Source: Aurantibacillus sp044229885
Lineage (GTDB): Bacteria > Bacteroidota > Bacteroidia > B-17B0 > Aurantibacillaceae
Direction: 5' to 3'
Assembly (NCBI GenBank): GCA_044229885.1
Contig: JBGASD010000001.1
Span: forward strand, 992,001-1,056,000
DNA: 64,000 bases
Shown here one piece after another: positions 53,314 to 62,844 of the stretch (position 1 is its first letter; each line of letters begins with the position of its first letter). A model generated the notes under the pieces. The model did no database searches and had not been told where the DNA came from. It worked only from the letters and a program-made list of their open reading frames with translations. The translations under genes and the position numbers were made by a program.

Positions 53314-54639
53314 TTATAAGGTTTTCATTCTTTGTTCCACCTCAATTGGCAGAAGTTCTTTAAATATTATATTTTCAATAACCGCGCTTTTAGTTATTGA
53401 TTTCTTTTCAGCAAAAAATATTTTTTCTTTATTCTTTGTACCTTGAATCCCAATAAAAGTAATTTCCTGATTCGATGGAACATTTTTAAAAACCAGTTTA
53501 TTATCTTCCCGATAGGAATATGGTAATATTGAATTAATATCTTTAAAAACTGCAACAACATTAGGAACGAACGAACCTGAATATTGAACAACGATATCAA
53601 TTTTTGGAGTTTCGTATTTATAGAATCTATCGCAATTGATCCAACCAAATCTATTTGTATTTAGCCACAAATCATTTGTTAACGCTTCACTTTCAACTGA
53701 AACTGTATCATAATAAGTTTTACCTTTTTCTTTTGTTTCTGTGATCTTTAGCTTTTGCCCGTTTATTGTTTCGTATTTAGATTTAGACTCAGAAACCCTC
53801 TCTCCCATTATTAATGTATAAGAATTCATGCTAACGATAGTGGAAGTTGAATGAACACTGTTGCTCCAAATAACCTGGTCATTATGTTTTACTCCATTAA
53901 ACATTTCCATACGATCATTTACCTTTTTATTTTTAAATAATATACCAAGGCTATCGGTATTTTTAAGCTCCAATCGTTTATCTCCCTGATAAGCTTCAAT
54001 ATTTATCATTCCTCCCGATTCGAGTAAAGCATTATTTACATCGTGTGTGGTTAAATTTGAGAGTATGAAATCTTTTTTAGAATAAAACTCCTGAACCTTT
54101 ATAGTAACATCCGCCGGGTCATTATATGTTTCTATTGAATTTTTCTTGATCCGGATCTCTGTACCGGATGAACATTTTAAAACAGTATCTTTTTTTGAGT
54201 TTATAGTAAAGATCTGGTATTCTTTATTAAACCTTTCAAATACTAAATTATCTGTTGAATAATTAAGTATTATTTCTACTCTTCTATTCTTTGCTTTATC
54301 AGATTCATTATTATTTGAATTCACTAATTCTGTTTCTCCTTTTGAATCGATATGTATCTTGTTCTTTAGACCTTTTTCAATAAAATATTCTCTAACAACG
54401 CAGGCCCTTTTGAAAGAAAGCGATTTATTATACTGTTCGCCCGCATCTTTATCTGTATGTCCTCTCAGGGCAATTTCCTCAAGCGGGTTGCCTTGTTTTA
54501 CCAAAGTTATAATAGAATCAAGTTTTACCTTAAAATGTTCATTTAAGGTAAAACTGTTCTTTTCAAAGTAAACAAAATTTTGCCCAAAGTTTTTAAAACT
54601 TAATAAAGCAGTTATGATTATTAGTATTAATCTACACAT
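53314..54639 (-). CDS. OmpA-domain protein with unusual N-terminal OmpA module
   Basis: A 441-residue exported protein. Signal peptide about 1-19. The OmpA-like peptidoglycan-binding module comes first (about residues 24-125: YFEKNSFTLNEHF, ALRGHTDKDAGEQYNKSLSFKRA, KNRRVEIIL), where most OmpA proteins carry it last. The remaining 310 residues are beta-rich with no family I recognise (GTEIRIKKNSIETY, GGMINIEAYQGDKRLELKN). The start codon overlaps the stop of the A2M gene by one base (TAATG), so production is coupled. Confidence 0.75.
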   Translation of the reverse strand: MCRLILIIITALLSFKNFGQNFVYFEKNSFTLNEHFKVKLDSIITLVKQGNPLEEIALRGHTDKDAGEQYNKSLSFKRACVVREYFIEKGLKNKIHIDSKGETELVNSNNNESDKAKNRRVEIILNYSTDNLVFERFNKEYQIFTINSKKDTVLKCSSGTEIRIKKNSIETYNDPADVTIKVQEFYSKKDFILSNLTTHDVNNALLESGGMINIEAYQGDKRLELKNTDSLGILFKNKKVNDRMEMFNGVKHNDQVIWSNSVHSTSTIVSMNSYTLIMGERVSESKSKYETINGQKLKITETKEKGKTYYDTVSVESEALTNDLWLNTNRFGWINCDRFYKYETPKIDIVVQYSGSFVPNVVAVFKDINSILPYSYREDNKLVFKNVPSNQEITFIGIQGTKNKEKIFFAEKKSITKSAVIENIIFKELLPIEVEQRMKTL

Positions 54640-57600
54640 TACTTACTTACCTTTACTCTTATCCCTTCACTATGACTTGTAAATTCAGGCGCATACATGC
54701 ATTGAATAGTAGTAATACCATTGCTGAAATCACCATAATGATTTACCACTAAAGGATATTCAAATACATAAGTTCCTTTATTTAAGTAAGAGAAAAAGAA
54801 ATTAGTAGCAGCATCGCGTGTGCTTTCGTAATAGCCTAAACCATCCTGGTACCTGTAACCGCTAAATACATTAGTTGGTTCAAAACCTGCAGCACGCATA
54901 TCTTTCATGTGTACATAATTCATATCCCTGTCTACACGCAACTCAATTCTCACTTTTATTTTATCACCCGGTTTTAGTTTGGTTGTATTTGAAATTGGCT
55001 CAATAACAATACCACTTGCCGTATTTTTTTGTAAGAATAATTGTTTCTTTAATTTAAGCGGCGTTTCGTGCGGTGTAATTTTATCCAACTGTTCAAAATA
55101 TTGCCAGTAAACAGCTCCATAACTCACTCCTACATCTTTCTTCACCACTTTTACTTTACCCATGCTGGTTGGTTTAATATCACTTCCACTCCAGGTCTTT
55201 TTAAAGTAACCTGTTCCCGGTTCTGTATTTAACGATTTATCATTTTTAGGATCCAGCTTAATATCGCCAACCGTTATCTCTACGTTGGGCTCTGTAGCCA
55301 ACCAATCGGTTCCTTTTAGTAATAAAGCATACACCGCTTCGGTTGTTGCACGCGTAGTGCCCCAATGCTGCGTTTGTTTGCTTTTTATTAACCAGGTCTT
55401 CAGATCATCCACCGATTTTGTATCATTATTGATCTCGTCAAAAGCTTCGATCATTAAGGCCTGCATTTCAATTGGTGCTTCGTACCAGTAGTAACCGTAA
55501 TTCTCTTTCCAGTACATGCCCATTTCTTCGCTATTAATGCTATTCTCTTTTAATGATTTTAAAATATCTTTTGGTGTTTTTACATCTCCAAATCTATTTA
55601 AGTTCAACGCGATCATGGCTTGCATATACCTGCCATTATCCAGCCAGTATTTTTGTTCCTGTGCTTTGTAGTATTCGAAATACTCGACATTACGTTTGTC
55701 GCGATCAATATCTTTATAAAAACTACGCATATATAAATATTGAATGGCGGTATAACTCAAATGATTTTCTGTTTTATATTTTGGATTATACTTTTTCATA
55801 TCCTCATACTCTTCACGCATACGGTTATCGCAATACTTCACAGCTTTGTATAACATGTTCCATACTTCAGAGTTATCGCGTACTTTAACCACACCTAAGT
55901 TATTTAAGTGACCAAAACCACAGGTAATGTGTTGTGTGATATACCAATCATCCGGCATACCATCAAACCACATAAAGCCACCGTTAGATGTTTGTTTCTT
56001 CATTAACTTTTTAAGCGCCGAAGAAGTTTCGTTGCTCATTTTATTCAGATCAAACAATAAACCAACACGTTTTTTATTTTCGCTTTCGTTCTTAGCCTGT
56101 AATATCCACGGTGTTTCTTCCAACACTACCGCTTTTAATTCCTGGTTCTTTTCAAGGTTAGATAAGAATGCATCCGGACTCGACGTTTTCCATGCATCAA
56201 AAATTGATTTGATCTTAGGTTTTGAATTCACCACATAGGTTGCCAAACTATTTGCATAATAACGCGCAAATGTTTGCTCTGCACATTCGTAAGGATATTC
56301 CATTAAATATGGTAGTGCCTGAACAGCATACCACGCAGGGTTAGCAGTAAATTCTAACGTATACGCATGATTTTTAAGCGTGGTAGAATTATTATTTTGA
56401 TTAATAAATTTAGTAAAATTAAATTCTTTGGTCTGGTTACTGCGAATTGGCATAGGCATACTTTCTGTTACCAGCATGCGATTAGTTAACACAGGCACCG
56501 CTTGTTCTTCACCATCAGCAAAATTACCCGCTTTGGCAACTATTTTATATTTGATAGCACTAAAGCCTTCAGGTATATTTAAATTCCATTCAATAGAAGT
56601 GCTCAACCCTTTTTTAACGGTGAAGGTTCGTGAACCTATTGTTGGAAAAGGTCCTGAGACTGCTTCAATTATTTTCGCAGAAATTTCCTGATCGGTTAAG
56701 GCATCAAATAATTTTAATTCAGCCATACCGGATAATTCTTTATCTGATAAGTTAGCGATCTTAGATATGAAGGTCATTTTATCTCCCTCTCTAAAAAAGC
56801 GCGGTACATTTGGTTGCACCATCAAATCTTTTTGCGTTACCACTTCTTTTTGAAACTGGCCCGATTTAAGATCTTTTGTATGTGCTAAGCCCATCACCTT
56901 CCATTTGGTGAGACTTTCAGGTACTGTAAATTTAATTACGATCTCGCCTTTATCATTTGTTTGCAATACAGGATAAAAGAAAGCTGTTTCATTAAAATTA
57001 GAGCGCGCTTTTACATCGCCTAATACTTCACCGCCGCGTTTATCAGTATCTTTTCCTGTACCTGTGGTTGGTATTGTGTTACCGCCAACAATACCATCGT
57101 CCATATCTTTCCCACCTGATTCTTTTTCTTCTGCTTCCGATCTGTTGGCTGATTTTTTGGTCATCGCTTTCGATTTCTCAGCAGATTTTCTTGGCGCATT
57201 ATTGTTTTCATCGGCTTTTACTTCAGATGGCATGGCCGCTGTTTCTGTCATTACATCTCCTTCGTAATCATAACCTCCTTTATAATAGTAACGGTTCGAA
57301 TAAAAACTTAAACCGTAATAATTTAAATTATCGTAATACCTGTAAGGCACACTTTCATAAGGCCTGTTTAAATTATTTAATTCGGTTGAGTTGGTTTGCC
57401 TGTCTGTATTAGCTGTCCATTGTAAGGTTGCATAATAACTATTAAATACACTAAAGTACCAGTTGTTTGGCCTGAAAGCGTCTAACGATGCATCGTACAT
57501 GCTTGCCATCATTTCAGCAGCTACCTTCTCTCCTTTTTTATCTTTTAATATCAGTTTCCATTCTTCTGCCTGGCCCGGTAATAATTTATTTCTGAATGTT

Positions 57601-60600
57601 TCAAACTGAATATCCATTTGCTTATTGGTATAAGGCACATAAATTACCTGTGTGTTAGAATAAAAACGGTTGTTGCGAATATAAGAAGTGATGATAGAAA
57701 AATTTCCTCTGTCAGTCTCTTCCACTTTAATATCATTCGCTTTCATGCTCATGGGTGTTACCTTGGCTGATACCAATTGATTCTGATGTTCTATCTCATA
57801 CAAATAATTTGTATTTGGATAAGCAGAGTTATAAATAAAGCTGATCGTTTCTCCCGGCTCGGCAGTAGTTTTATTAATGTAGTACCACTCCGGTACTTGT
57901 TCTGGAAGTTCAGTGCCGTTTTTGTTGAACACCGTTATATAACAAAATGCTTTTATCTCTTCGCCAAATTTATCTTTGCATAAAGCTTCTATCACATAGG
58001 TTCCTGCCTTAAGTGTTTTTATTTCCGCAGCAAGATCGTATTCTGTTTTTGCCCCAGTATCAAAGGTCTTATCAATTACCTTAGTATCTTTATCCCATTT
58101 GTATTTATTTGTTTCATCGGCATAAAGATCATACGGAAAAGTTTTGTAATATTCTTCTTTATCAATGCTATGCCTGTCTGGTTGTGTCCACAATCTGCTT
58201 CTAAACGGACGTGCAGGCTGTTTTAATTTATAAACGGTAAACGTTCCTTTGGTTGCTTCGGCAACACCGTTTAAATTATTGGTGTTTATACGGATTGGTT
58301 TTGCATCGTTTTGCTCTATCACCTCTTCGCTTGTAACGCTTAATTGTAAAGCCTGATAACCAACAGTTACATAAGTGCTTGTGCTGTGTGATTCACCATT
58401 GATATCGGTTACATCTGCACTGATCTCATAACTATAAGTTGCATAACTTTTTTTAGAGACCGATTCATCGGGCAATGCTTTAAATTTAATGATGTAAGCG
58501 CCTGTATCATTGGTTACCATTTCACCATTGGTAATTTCAACCTGAGATGAAGCTGCATTGTAATAAGGACGGTACCACCAGTACCAGTATGGATAATTAA
58601 CTCTGCGCACCACACGGTATTTTACCTGCGCGCCATCAATTACATTTCCGGCATAAGCTTTAGCAAAGCCGCTAACCGTTACCTCGTCATTTAAACGGTA
58701 ACTTCCTTTTACCGGATTAAATTCTGTTTCAAATTTAGGGCGTTTATAATCTTCAACAGAAATATAAGATGTGCTATAACCATCGGTAATACTCAATTGT
58801 CCGTTCAAGCCACCATTTGGTGCAATAAAGGTTCCGTTCACGGTTCCAAATTCGTTGGTAGTTAAATTCAACGAACCAACGTTTTGATAATTCACATCAT
58901 AAAACGTTACCGTTACAGGATAATTGGCTTTTAATTTTTGATTTTTACCGGCAGTGCTTTCTAAAACTATACTTTTAAAATAAACCGTTTGGCCCGGACG
59001 ATAAATGGCCCGATCTGTAAAAATATGAGAGCTTACATGTGTTTGCGTGTCTTTATAAGGCTTGTAAGTATAATAACTGTTATTGTTATAATAACTATCA
59101 GTACCGTTTATAAATTCAATATAAAATTGTCTGTCGTTATTGTTTGTACCGGCAGCTACATTTAAAAACCCTTTATCATCGGTTTTATATGCAGCACCTT
59201 TTTTAATTACATAATCTCTTTCTTTATAATCATAATATTCGTACCACAATTGCGCGCTGATATTTTTTAAAGGCTCACCGGTTTGACGATGAATAGCATA
59301 AAAATCGTAAGAGCCGTCATTGCGGCGACGTTCTTTAGAAGCAATATCAGAAACAATGCAGGTTGCGTAAGCAGAAAGATTGTTCTCGTATTTAAACGTT
59401 TCGTTTAACGAGCTTAAAACAATGTAATAGCCCGCTTCTAATTCAGGCATTACGATCTCGGTGTTGTGAGATTGAAAATCACCATCATCCGTAAATTGTT
59501 GTGTAAATGTTTTTACAGTTGGGAAGCTTGCAAATTTCTCATACAATTCTTTGCCATATTTTTTACGCAAGGCCGTTCTTATCTCCTGGCTGCTGGTTTT
59601 TACGATCTTGTAATGTACTTTATTTATATTTTGAGAAGTTACCAAAGCCCTGAAAGGTTTTTTTGGCTCGTTGGCTTCTTCAATAATTAAATTATAATTT
59701 TTTGATTTTATAGTGTAGATCAAATTTTTACACATTGCCGCACCATACGATTTAGGGTATTTTGCAAGCGCTGTTTCGCAAATTTCAACAGCAGTTTTCT
59801 TTTCCCATTTACAGGCATCTCCTTCTAACGGTTTGTATTGAGTGGCTTTATTATTATGCCACATAGCCATGTAATAATCCACTTCGGTTACACGTTCACT
59901 TTTAGAGAATTTTTCCTGGATGGCTTTTAATGAATTAAAATACAAGGTATCCTTTTTAGGATTTTGTGAATTTACATGAACATAATTTAAACGTTGTAAT
60001 TCTACATCTATTAAGGCATTTGGATCCTCATCCTTTTCGTGAAAAATCGTAAGGTCCTGCATTAATTGCAAAGCATAATATTTTAGCTCTAACGAATCAG
60101 AAGGATTATTGATCTTTACATCAACAAATTCAGAATATGGCTTAATAAATTCTTCGCCGTTCACATTAAATTGGGCTGCAGGTCTTGATACATCCGGCTC
60201 GGTATTCATAAAAAAACTTAGTGCACGGTGCGCTAAAAAATCATATAAGGTGGGGCGCCATTGGCGGCACTCTTTAGTTCCCTTATTTAAAATATCATCG
60301 TAAATATCAATTTTTGTTCTTTTTAAACTATCTGTATTTTCTAACGATGCTTTGTAATTTACTATTACCGCGTTGGTAATAGTTTTAAGGTCCCAGGTCT
60401 CAATATCATCATTCTTAAAACCAACGGTGGTGGTTCTGTTATAAAATTTCCAGCGATTATTTTGAAAATATTGCCAAAAAGCATCGGCCAAAATACTCTG
60501 CAAAACAGGTTTAATAGGATATTTAGCAACCGCGGCTTCATCGCGTAACTTAAAGATCGATTTTTCTAAAGAAAATTCTTCTTTGTAACTTTCAAATTTC

Positions 60601-60866
60601 ATGCGGTGTAAAACGGCTTTTACAAACTGGGCCGAGTTATTATCTGCCTTTGCTTTTTCATAAATGGCCTCCACCACCTTTAAAGCGCTTTCGGTTAAGC
60701 CTTTATTCTGGCAACTATCTACTTTTTTCCATAATTTTTGGTACGAATCCCCTTTATCGAATAAAATCATATCTTTTTTTGGTGAAAATTTATAAAACAA
60801 ACCCAACCCCAAAGCTGCCGAAGCAAGCATAACCAGGGCAAAACTTATTGATCTTTTAAATAACAT
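54639..60866 (-). CDS. Bacterial alpha-2-macroglobulin family protein
   Basis: A 2075-residue envelope protein. An N-terminal hydrophobic anchor (about 8-27) without lipobox precedes an alpha-helical region (to about 400) and macroglobulin domains (GYYIVLSS, FTDRAIYRPGQTVYFKSIVL, VDGAQVKYRVVRR). A charged, low-complexity stretch at about residues 1205-1285 (rich in Lys, Glu, Asp, Gly) fits a bait region. It is followed by the A2M signature FFYPVLQTNDKGEIVIKF and LTKWKVMGLAHTK. The thioester motif is CAEQ near residue 1525 (YPYECAEQTFARYYAN). Such proteins trap attacking proteases by thioester coupling. It is coupled to the OmpA-domain gene. Confidence 0.92.
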   Translation of the reverse strand: MLFKRSISFALVMLASAALGLGLFYKFSPKKDMILFDKGDSYQKLWKKVDSCQNKGLTESALKVVEAIYEKAKADNNSAQFVKAVLHRMKFESYKEEFSLEKSIFKLRDEAAVAKYPIKPVLQSILADAFWQYFQNNRWKFYNRTTTVGFKNDDIETWDLKTITNAVIVNYKASLENTDSLKRTKIDIYDDILNKGTKECRQWRPTLYDFLAHRALSFFMNTEPDVSRPAAQFNVNGEEFIKPYSEFVDVKINNPSDSLELKYYALQLMQDLTIFHEKDEDPNALIDVELQRLNYVHVNSQNPKKDTLYFNSLKAIQEKFSKSERVTEVDYYMAMWHNNKATQYKPLEGDACKWEKKTAVEICETALAKYPKSYGAAMCKNLIYTIKSKNYNLIIEEANEPKKPFRALVTSQNINKVHYKIVKTSSQEIRTALRKKYGKELYEKFASFPTVKTFTQQFTDDGDFQSHNTEIVMPELEAGYYIVLSSLNETFKYENNLSAYATCIVSDIASKERRRNDGSYDFYAIHRQTGEPLKNISAQLWYEYYDYKERDYVIKKGAAYKTDDKGFLNVAAGTNNNDRQFYIEFINGTDSYYNNNSYYTYKPYKDTQTHVSSHIFTDRAIYRPGQTVYFKSIVLESTAGKNQKLKANYPVTVTFYDVNYQNVGSLNLTTNEFGTVNGTFIAPNGGLNGQLSITDGYSTSYISVEDYKRPKFETEFNPVKGSYRLNDEVTVSGFAKAYAGNVIDGAQVKYRVVRRVNYPYWYWWYRPYYNAASSQVEITNGEMVTNDTGAYIIKFKALPDESVSKKSYATYSYEISADVTDINGESHSTSTYVTVGYQALQLSVTSEEVIEQNDAKPIRINTNNLNGVAEATKGTFTVYKLKQPARPFRSRLWTQPDRHSIDKEEYYKTFPYDLYADETNKYKWDKDTKVIDKTFDTGAKTEYDLAAEIKTLKAGTYVIEALCKDKFGEEIKAFCYITVFNKNGTELPEQVPEWYYINKTTAEPGETISFIYNSAYPNTNYLYEIEHQNQLVSAKVTPMSMKANDIKVEETDRGNFSIITSYIRNNRFYSNTQVIYVPYTNKQMDIQFETFRNKLLPGQAEEWKLILKDKKGEKVAAEMMASMYDASLDAFRPNNWYFSVFNSYYATLQWTANTDRQTNSTELNNLNRPYESVPYRYYDNLNYYGLSFYSNRYYYKGGYDYEGDVMTETAAMPSEVKADENNNAPRKSAEKSKAMTKKSANRSEAEEKESGGKDMDDGIVGGNTIPTTGTGKDTDKRGGEVLGDVKARSNFNETAFFYPVLQTNDKGEIVIKFTVPESLTKWKVMGLAHTKDLKSGQFQKEVVTQKDLMVQPNVPRFFREGDKMTFISKIANLSDKELSGMAELKLFDALTDQEISAKIIEAVSGPFPTIGSRTFTVKKGLSTSIEWNLNIPEGFSAIKYKIVAKAGNFADGEEQAVPVLTNRMLVTESMPMPIRSNQTKEFNFTKFINQNNNSTTLKNHAYTLEFTANPAWYAVQALPYLMEYPYECAEQTFARYYANSLATYVVNSKPKIKSIFDAWKTSSPDAFLSNLEKNQELKAVVLEETPWILQAKNESENKKRVGLLFDLNKMSNETSSALKKLMKKQTSNGGFMWFDGMPDDWYITQHITCGFGHLNNLGVVKVRDNSEVWNMLYKAVKYCDNRMREEYEDMKKYNPKYKTENHLSYTAIQYLYMRSFYKDIDRDKRNVEYFEYYKAQEQKYWLDNGRYMQAMIALNLNRFGDVKTPKDILKSLKENSINSEEMGMYWKENYGYYWYEAPIEMQALMIEAFDEINNDTKSVDDLKTWLIKSKQTQHWGTTRATTEAVYALLLKGTDWLATEPNVEITVGDIKLDPKNDKSLNTEPGTGYFKKTWSGSDIKPTSMGKVKVVKKDVGVSYGAVYWQYFEQLDKITPHETPLKLKKQLFLQKNTASGIVIEPISNTTKLKPGDKIKVRIELRVDRDMNYVHMKDMRAAGFEPTNVFSGYRYQDGLGYYESTRDAATNFFFSYLNKGTYVFEYPLVVNHYGDFSNGITTIQCMYAPEFTSHSEGIRVKVSK

Positions 60867-61009
60867 AGTGTATCTTTTTAGTTTTAGATGCTTATAAACC
60901 TAAAATTCCATAAGCAAGCACTAAAATACCCTAAATTTTAAATAAGGGATGGAAAATAACCAAAAAATTAAGCAAAAAAACCGATATTAGCAGCAAACAA
61001 ACACAAATT

Positions 61010-61534
61010 ATGGACGGATTAATAGAAATCTTAAAAATATTTTTACCTGCTGCCGCAGTGTTTGCCGCAGCCTTTTTTACAGTGCACCGTTTTTTGGATA
61101 ATGAGCAAAAAAGACGTGATTATGAATTGAAAAAAAGTGTACAATCTGCTATTACACCTCTCAAACTGGGGGCTTATGAGCGTGTGGTTATTTTTTTAGA
61201 AAGGATCCATCCCGATACGTTGGTGGTAAGGGTAAATAAACATGGCATGAATGCCCAGCAGCTTCATATGGAATTGGTAAAAACCATTAAAAGTGAATAT
61301 GAACATAATTTATCGCAACAGATCTACATTAGCCATAACGCCTGGGAATTGGTAAAAACAGCTAAAGAAGAGATCATTAAATTGATAAATATTTCTGCAA
61401 CAAAAGTGCCACACGAAAACGGCAGTACCGATCTGGCCATGATGATACTAAACATCACCGCTAATCTAGACAAGCGATTACCTAACGAGGTAGCTTTGGA
61501 ATACGTAAAAAAAGAAATAAGCCAGATCTTTTAA
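61010..61534 (+). CDS. Small membrane-anchored protein of unknown function, upstream of mutAB
   Basis: A 174-residue protein. A hydrophobic N terminus (about 5-27, ILKIFLPAAAVFAAAFF) anchors it; the rest is helical and soluble (LKLGAYERVVIFLERIHPDTLVVRV, SHNAWELVKTAKEEIIKL, LPNEVALEYVKKEI). It has no known catalytic motif. In Bacteroidota a small protein of this kind often precedes methylmalonyl-CoA mutase. It ends 11 bases before the mutA ATG and is probably cotranscribed. Confidence 0.65.
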   Translation: MDGLIEILKIFLPAAAVFAAAFFTVHRFLDNEQKRRDYELKKSVQSAITPLKLGAYERVVIFLERIHPDTLVVRVNKHGMNAQQLHMELVKTIKSEYEHNLSQQIYISHNAWELVKTAKEEIIKLINISATKVPHENGSTDLAMMILNITANLDKRLPNEVALEYVKKEISQIF

Positions 61535-61545
61535 TTGACGTGGAA

Positions 61546-62844
61546 ATGCAAAAATTATTTTCAGAATTTCCTTCTACCACTGCCAATGATTGGAAGAACC
61601 AATTGATAAAAGACCTTAAAGGGGAACCTTTTGAGAATTTAATTTGGGAGAATGAGAATGGCTTTACTGTTCAACCATTTTATACGCAGGAAGATCTTAA
61701 ACAAACTTACGAGCCTGCTTTTACGCATGCAGACTGGGAAATTTGTGTACACAAAGAAAATTTATCTTCTAAAGAAATAAATGCAGAATTACTGAAAGAC
61801 CTTGATCGTGGTGCCAGCTCTGTTTCTTTAAATTGCAAAGGTGTTGATCTTGAAATTGCATTAAAAGGCATTCAGTTAAATTACATCCAATCTGCTTTTA
61901 TTGTTGATGAAACTACAGCTACAACATTAAAAACCTATTTAGAAAAACATTATAAGTTAAACGAGCTTAATTGTTCTTTGATTCCTGCATCTCTTAAAAA
62001 CCAGGCAGAGCTTGAGAAGTGGAAGAACGTAATTTCTCTTTTTGAGAATTACAAGAATATAAAAACAATCAGCGTAAATGTTTTAGACTTCCATAATCAA
62101 AATTGTTTGGCTTATTACGAAGTCGCAATTATTCTTTCTGCATTGAATGAGTATTTACAAGCAAACAAATTGCCTGAAAGTAATTTTGTAATTAAAGCAG
62201 GTGCCAACTCCGATTACTTTATACAAATAGCCAAGTTGCGCGCTGTGCGCAGACTCTGGGCTATTTTAAAAACAGAATACAATTTAAAGAATGAGCTGCA
62301 TGTAATTGTAGAAACAAGCTTAAACAACAAATCGGTTTCTGATAAATACAATAATTTATTAAGAACAACAGTTGAAGCCATGGCCGCTGTTGCCGGTGGC
62401 TGCAACGAATTAATTGTGAACGAATTTGATGTGCTGTTTAGTGAAAACGAAAAATTATCGTCACGCATGGCCATTAACCAACAATTAATTTTAAAAGATG
62501 AAAGCTATTTAAATAAAATGGCCGACATCTCTTGTGGCTCATACTACATTGAAAGTATTACCGATGCTATTGCCACTAAGGCTTTAGAAACCTTTAAACG
62601 TTTTGAAAAAGAAGGTGGTTATTTTAAGTGTATTGAAAAAGGTATTTTTTCTTCTGAGATAAAATTGCAGGCAGAAAAAAGAAATGAACTGTTTAAGAAT
62701 GGTAAGCAGTTAGCTATTGGTGTAAATAAATTTAAAAATGAAAAAGAAAAGATAGCTGTTACAAAACAACAGGTAGATGATCTTAAACATTTACCAATAA
62801 ATAATGTGGTATTGAATTTTGAACTTGATAATTTTTTTAATTAA
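61546..62844 (+). CDS. mutA: Methylmalonyl-CoA mutase, small subunit (TIM-barrel only)
   Basis: The non-catalytic subunit of the cobalamin-dependent mutase that interconverts succinyl-CoA and methylmalonyl-CoA. I start at ATG 61546 (432 residues) rather than GTG 61540. Recognised by PSTTANDWKNQLIKDLKG, NIAKLRAVRRLWAIL-like text and VEAMAAVAGGCNELIVNEFD, paralogous to the large-subunit barrel. It is shorter than the 600-residue type because the C-terminal cobalamin-like domain is missing. The stop overlaps the mutB start by one base (TAATG). Confidence 0.9.
   Translation: MQKLFSEFPSTTANDWKNQLIKDLKGEPFENLIWENENGFTVQPFYTQEDLKQTYEPAFTHADWEICVHKENLSSKEINAELLKDLDRGASSVSLNCKGVDLEIALKGIQLNYIQSAFIVDETTATTLKTYLEKHYKLNELNCSLIPASLKNQAELEKWKNVISLFENYKNIKTISVNVLDFHNQNCLAYYEVAIILSALNEYLQANKLPESNFVIKAGANSDYFIQIAKLRAVRRLWAILKTEYNLKNELHVIVETSLNNKSVSDKYNNLLRTTVEAMAAVAGGCNELIVNEFDVLFSENEKLSSRMAINQQLILKDESYLNKMADISCGSYYIESITDAIATKALETFKRFEKEGGYFKCIEKGIFSSEIKLQAEKRNELFKNGKQLAIGVNKFKNEKEKIAVTKQQVDDLKHLPINNVVLNFELDNFFN

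Noticed and set aside
55285..60832. Many plus-strand ORFs of 60-114 codons opposite the A2M gene
   Set aside because: All antisense to one continuous well-supported reading frame of 2075 codons, with no RBS or family pattern.
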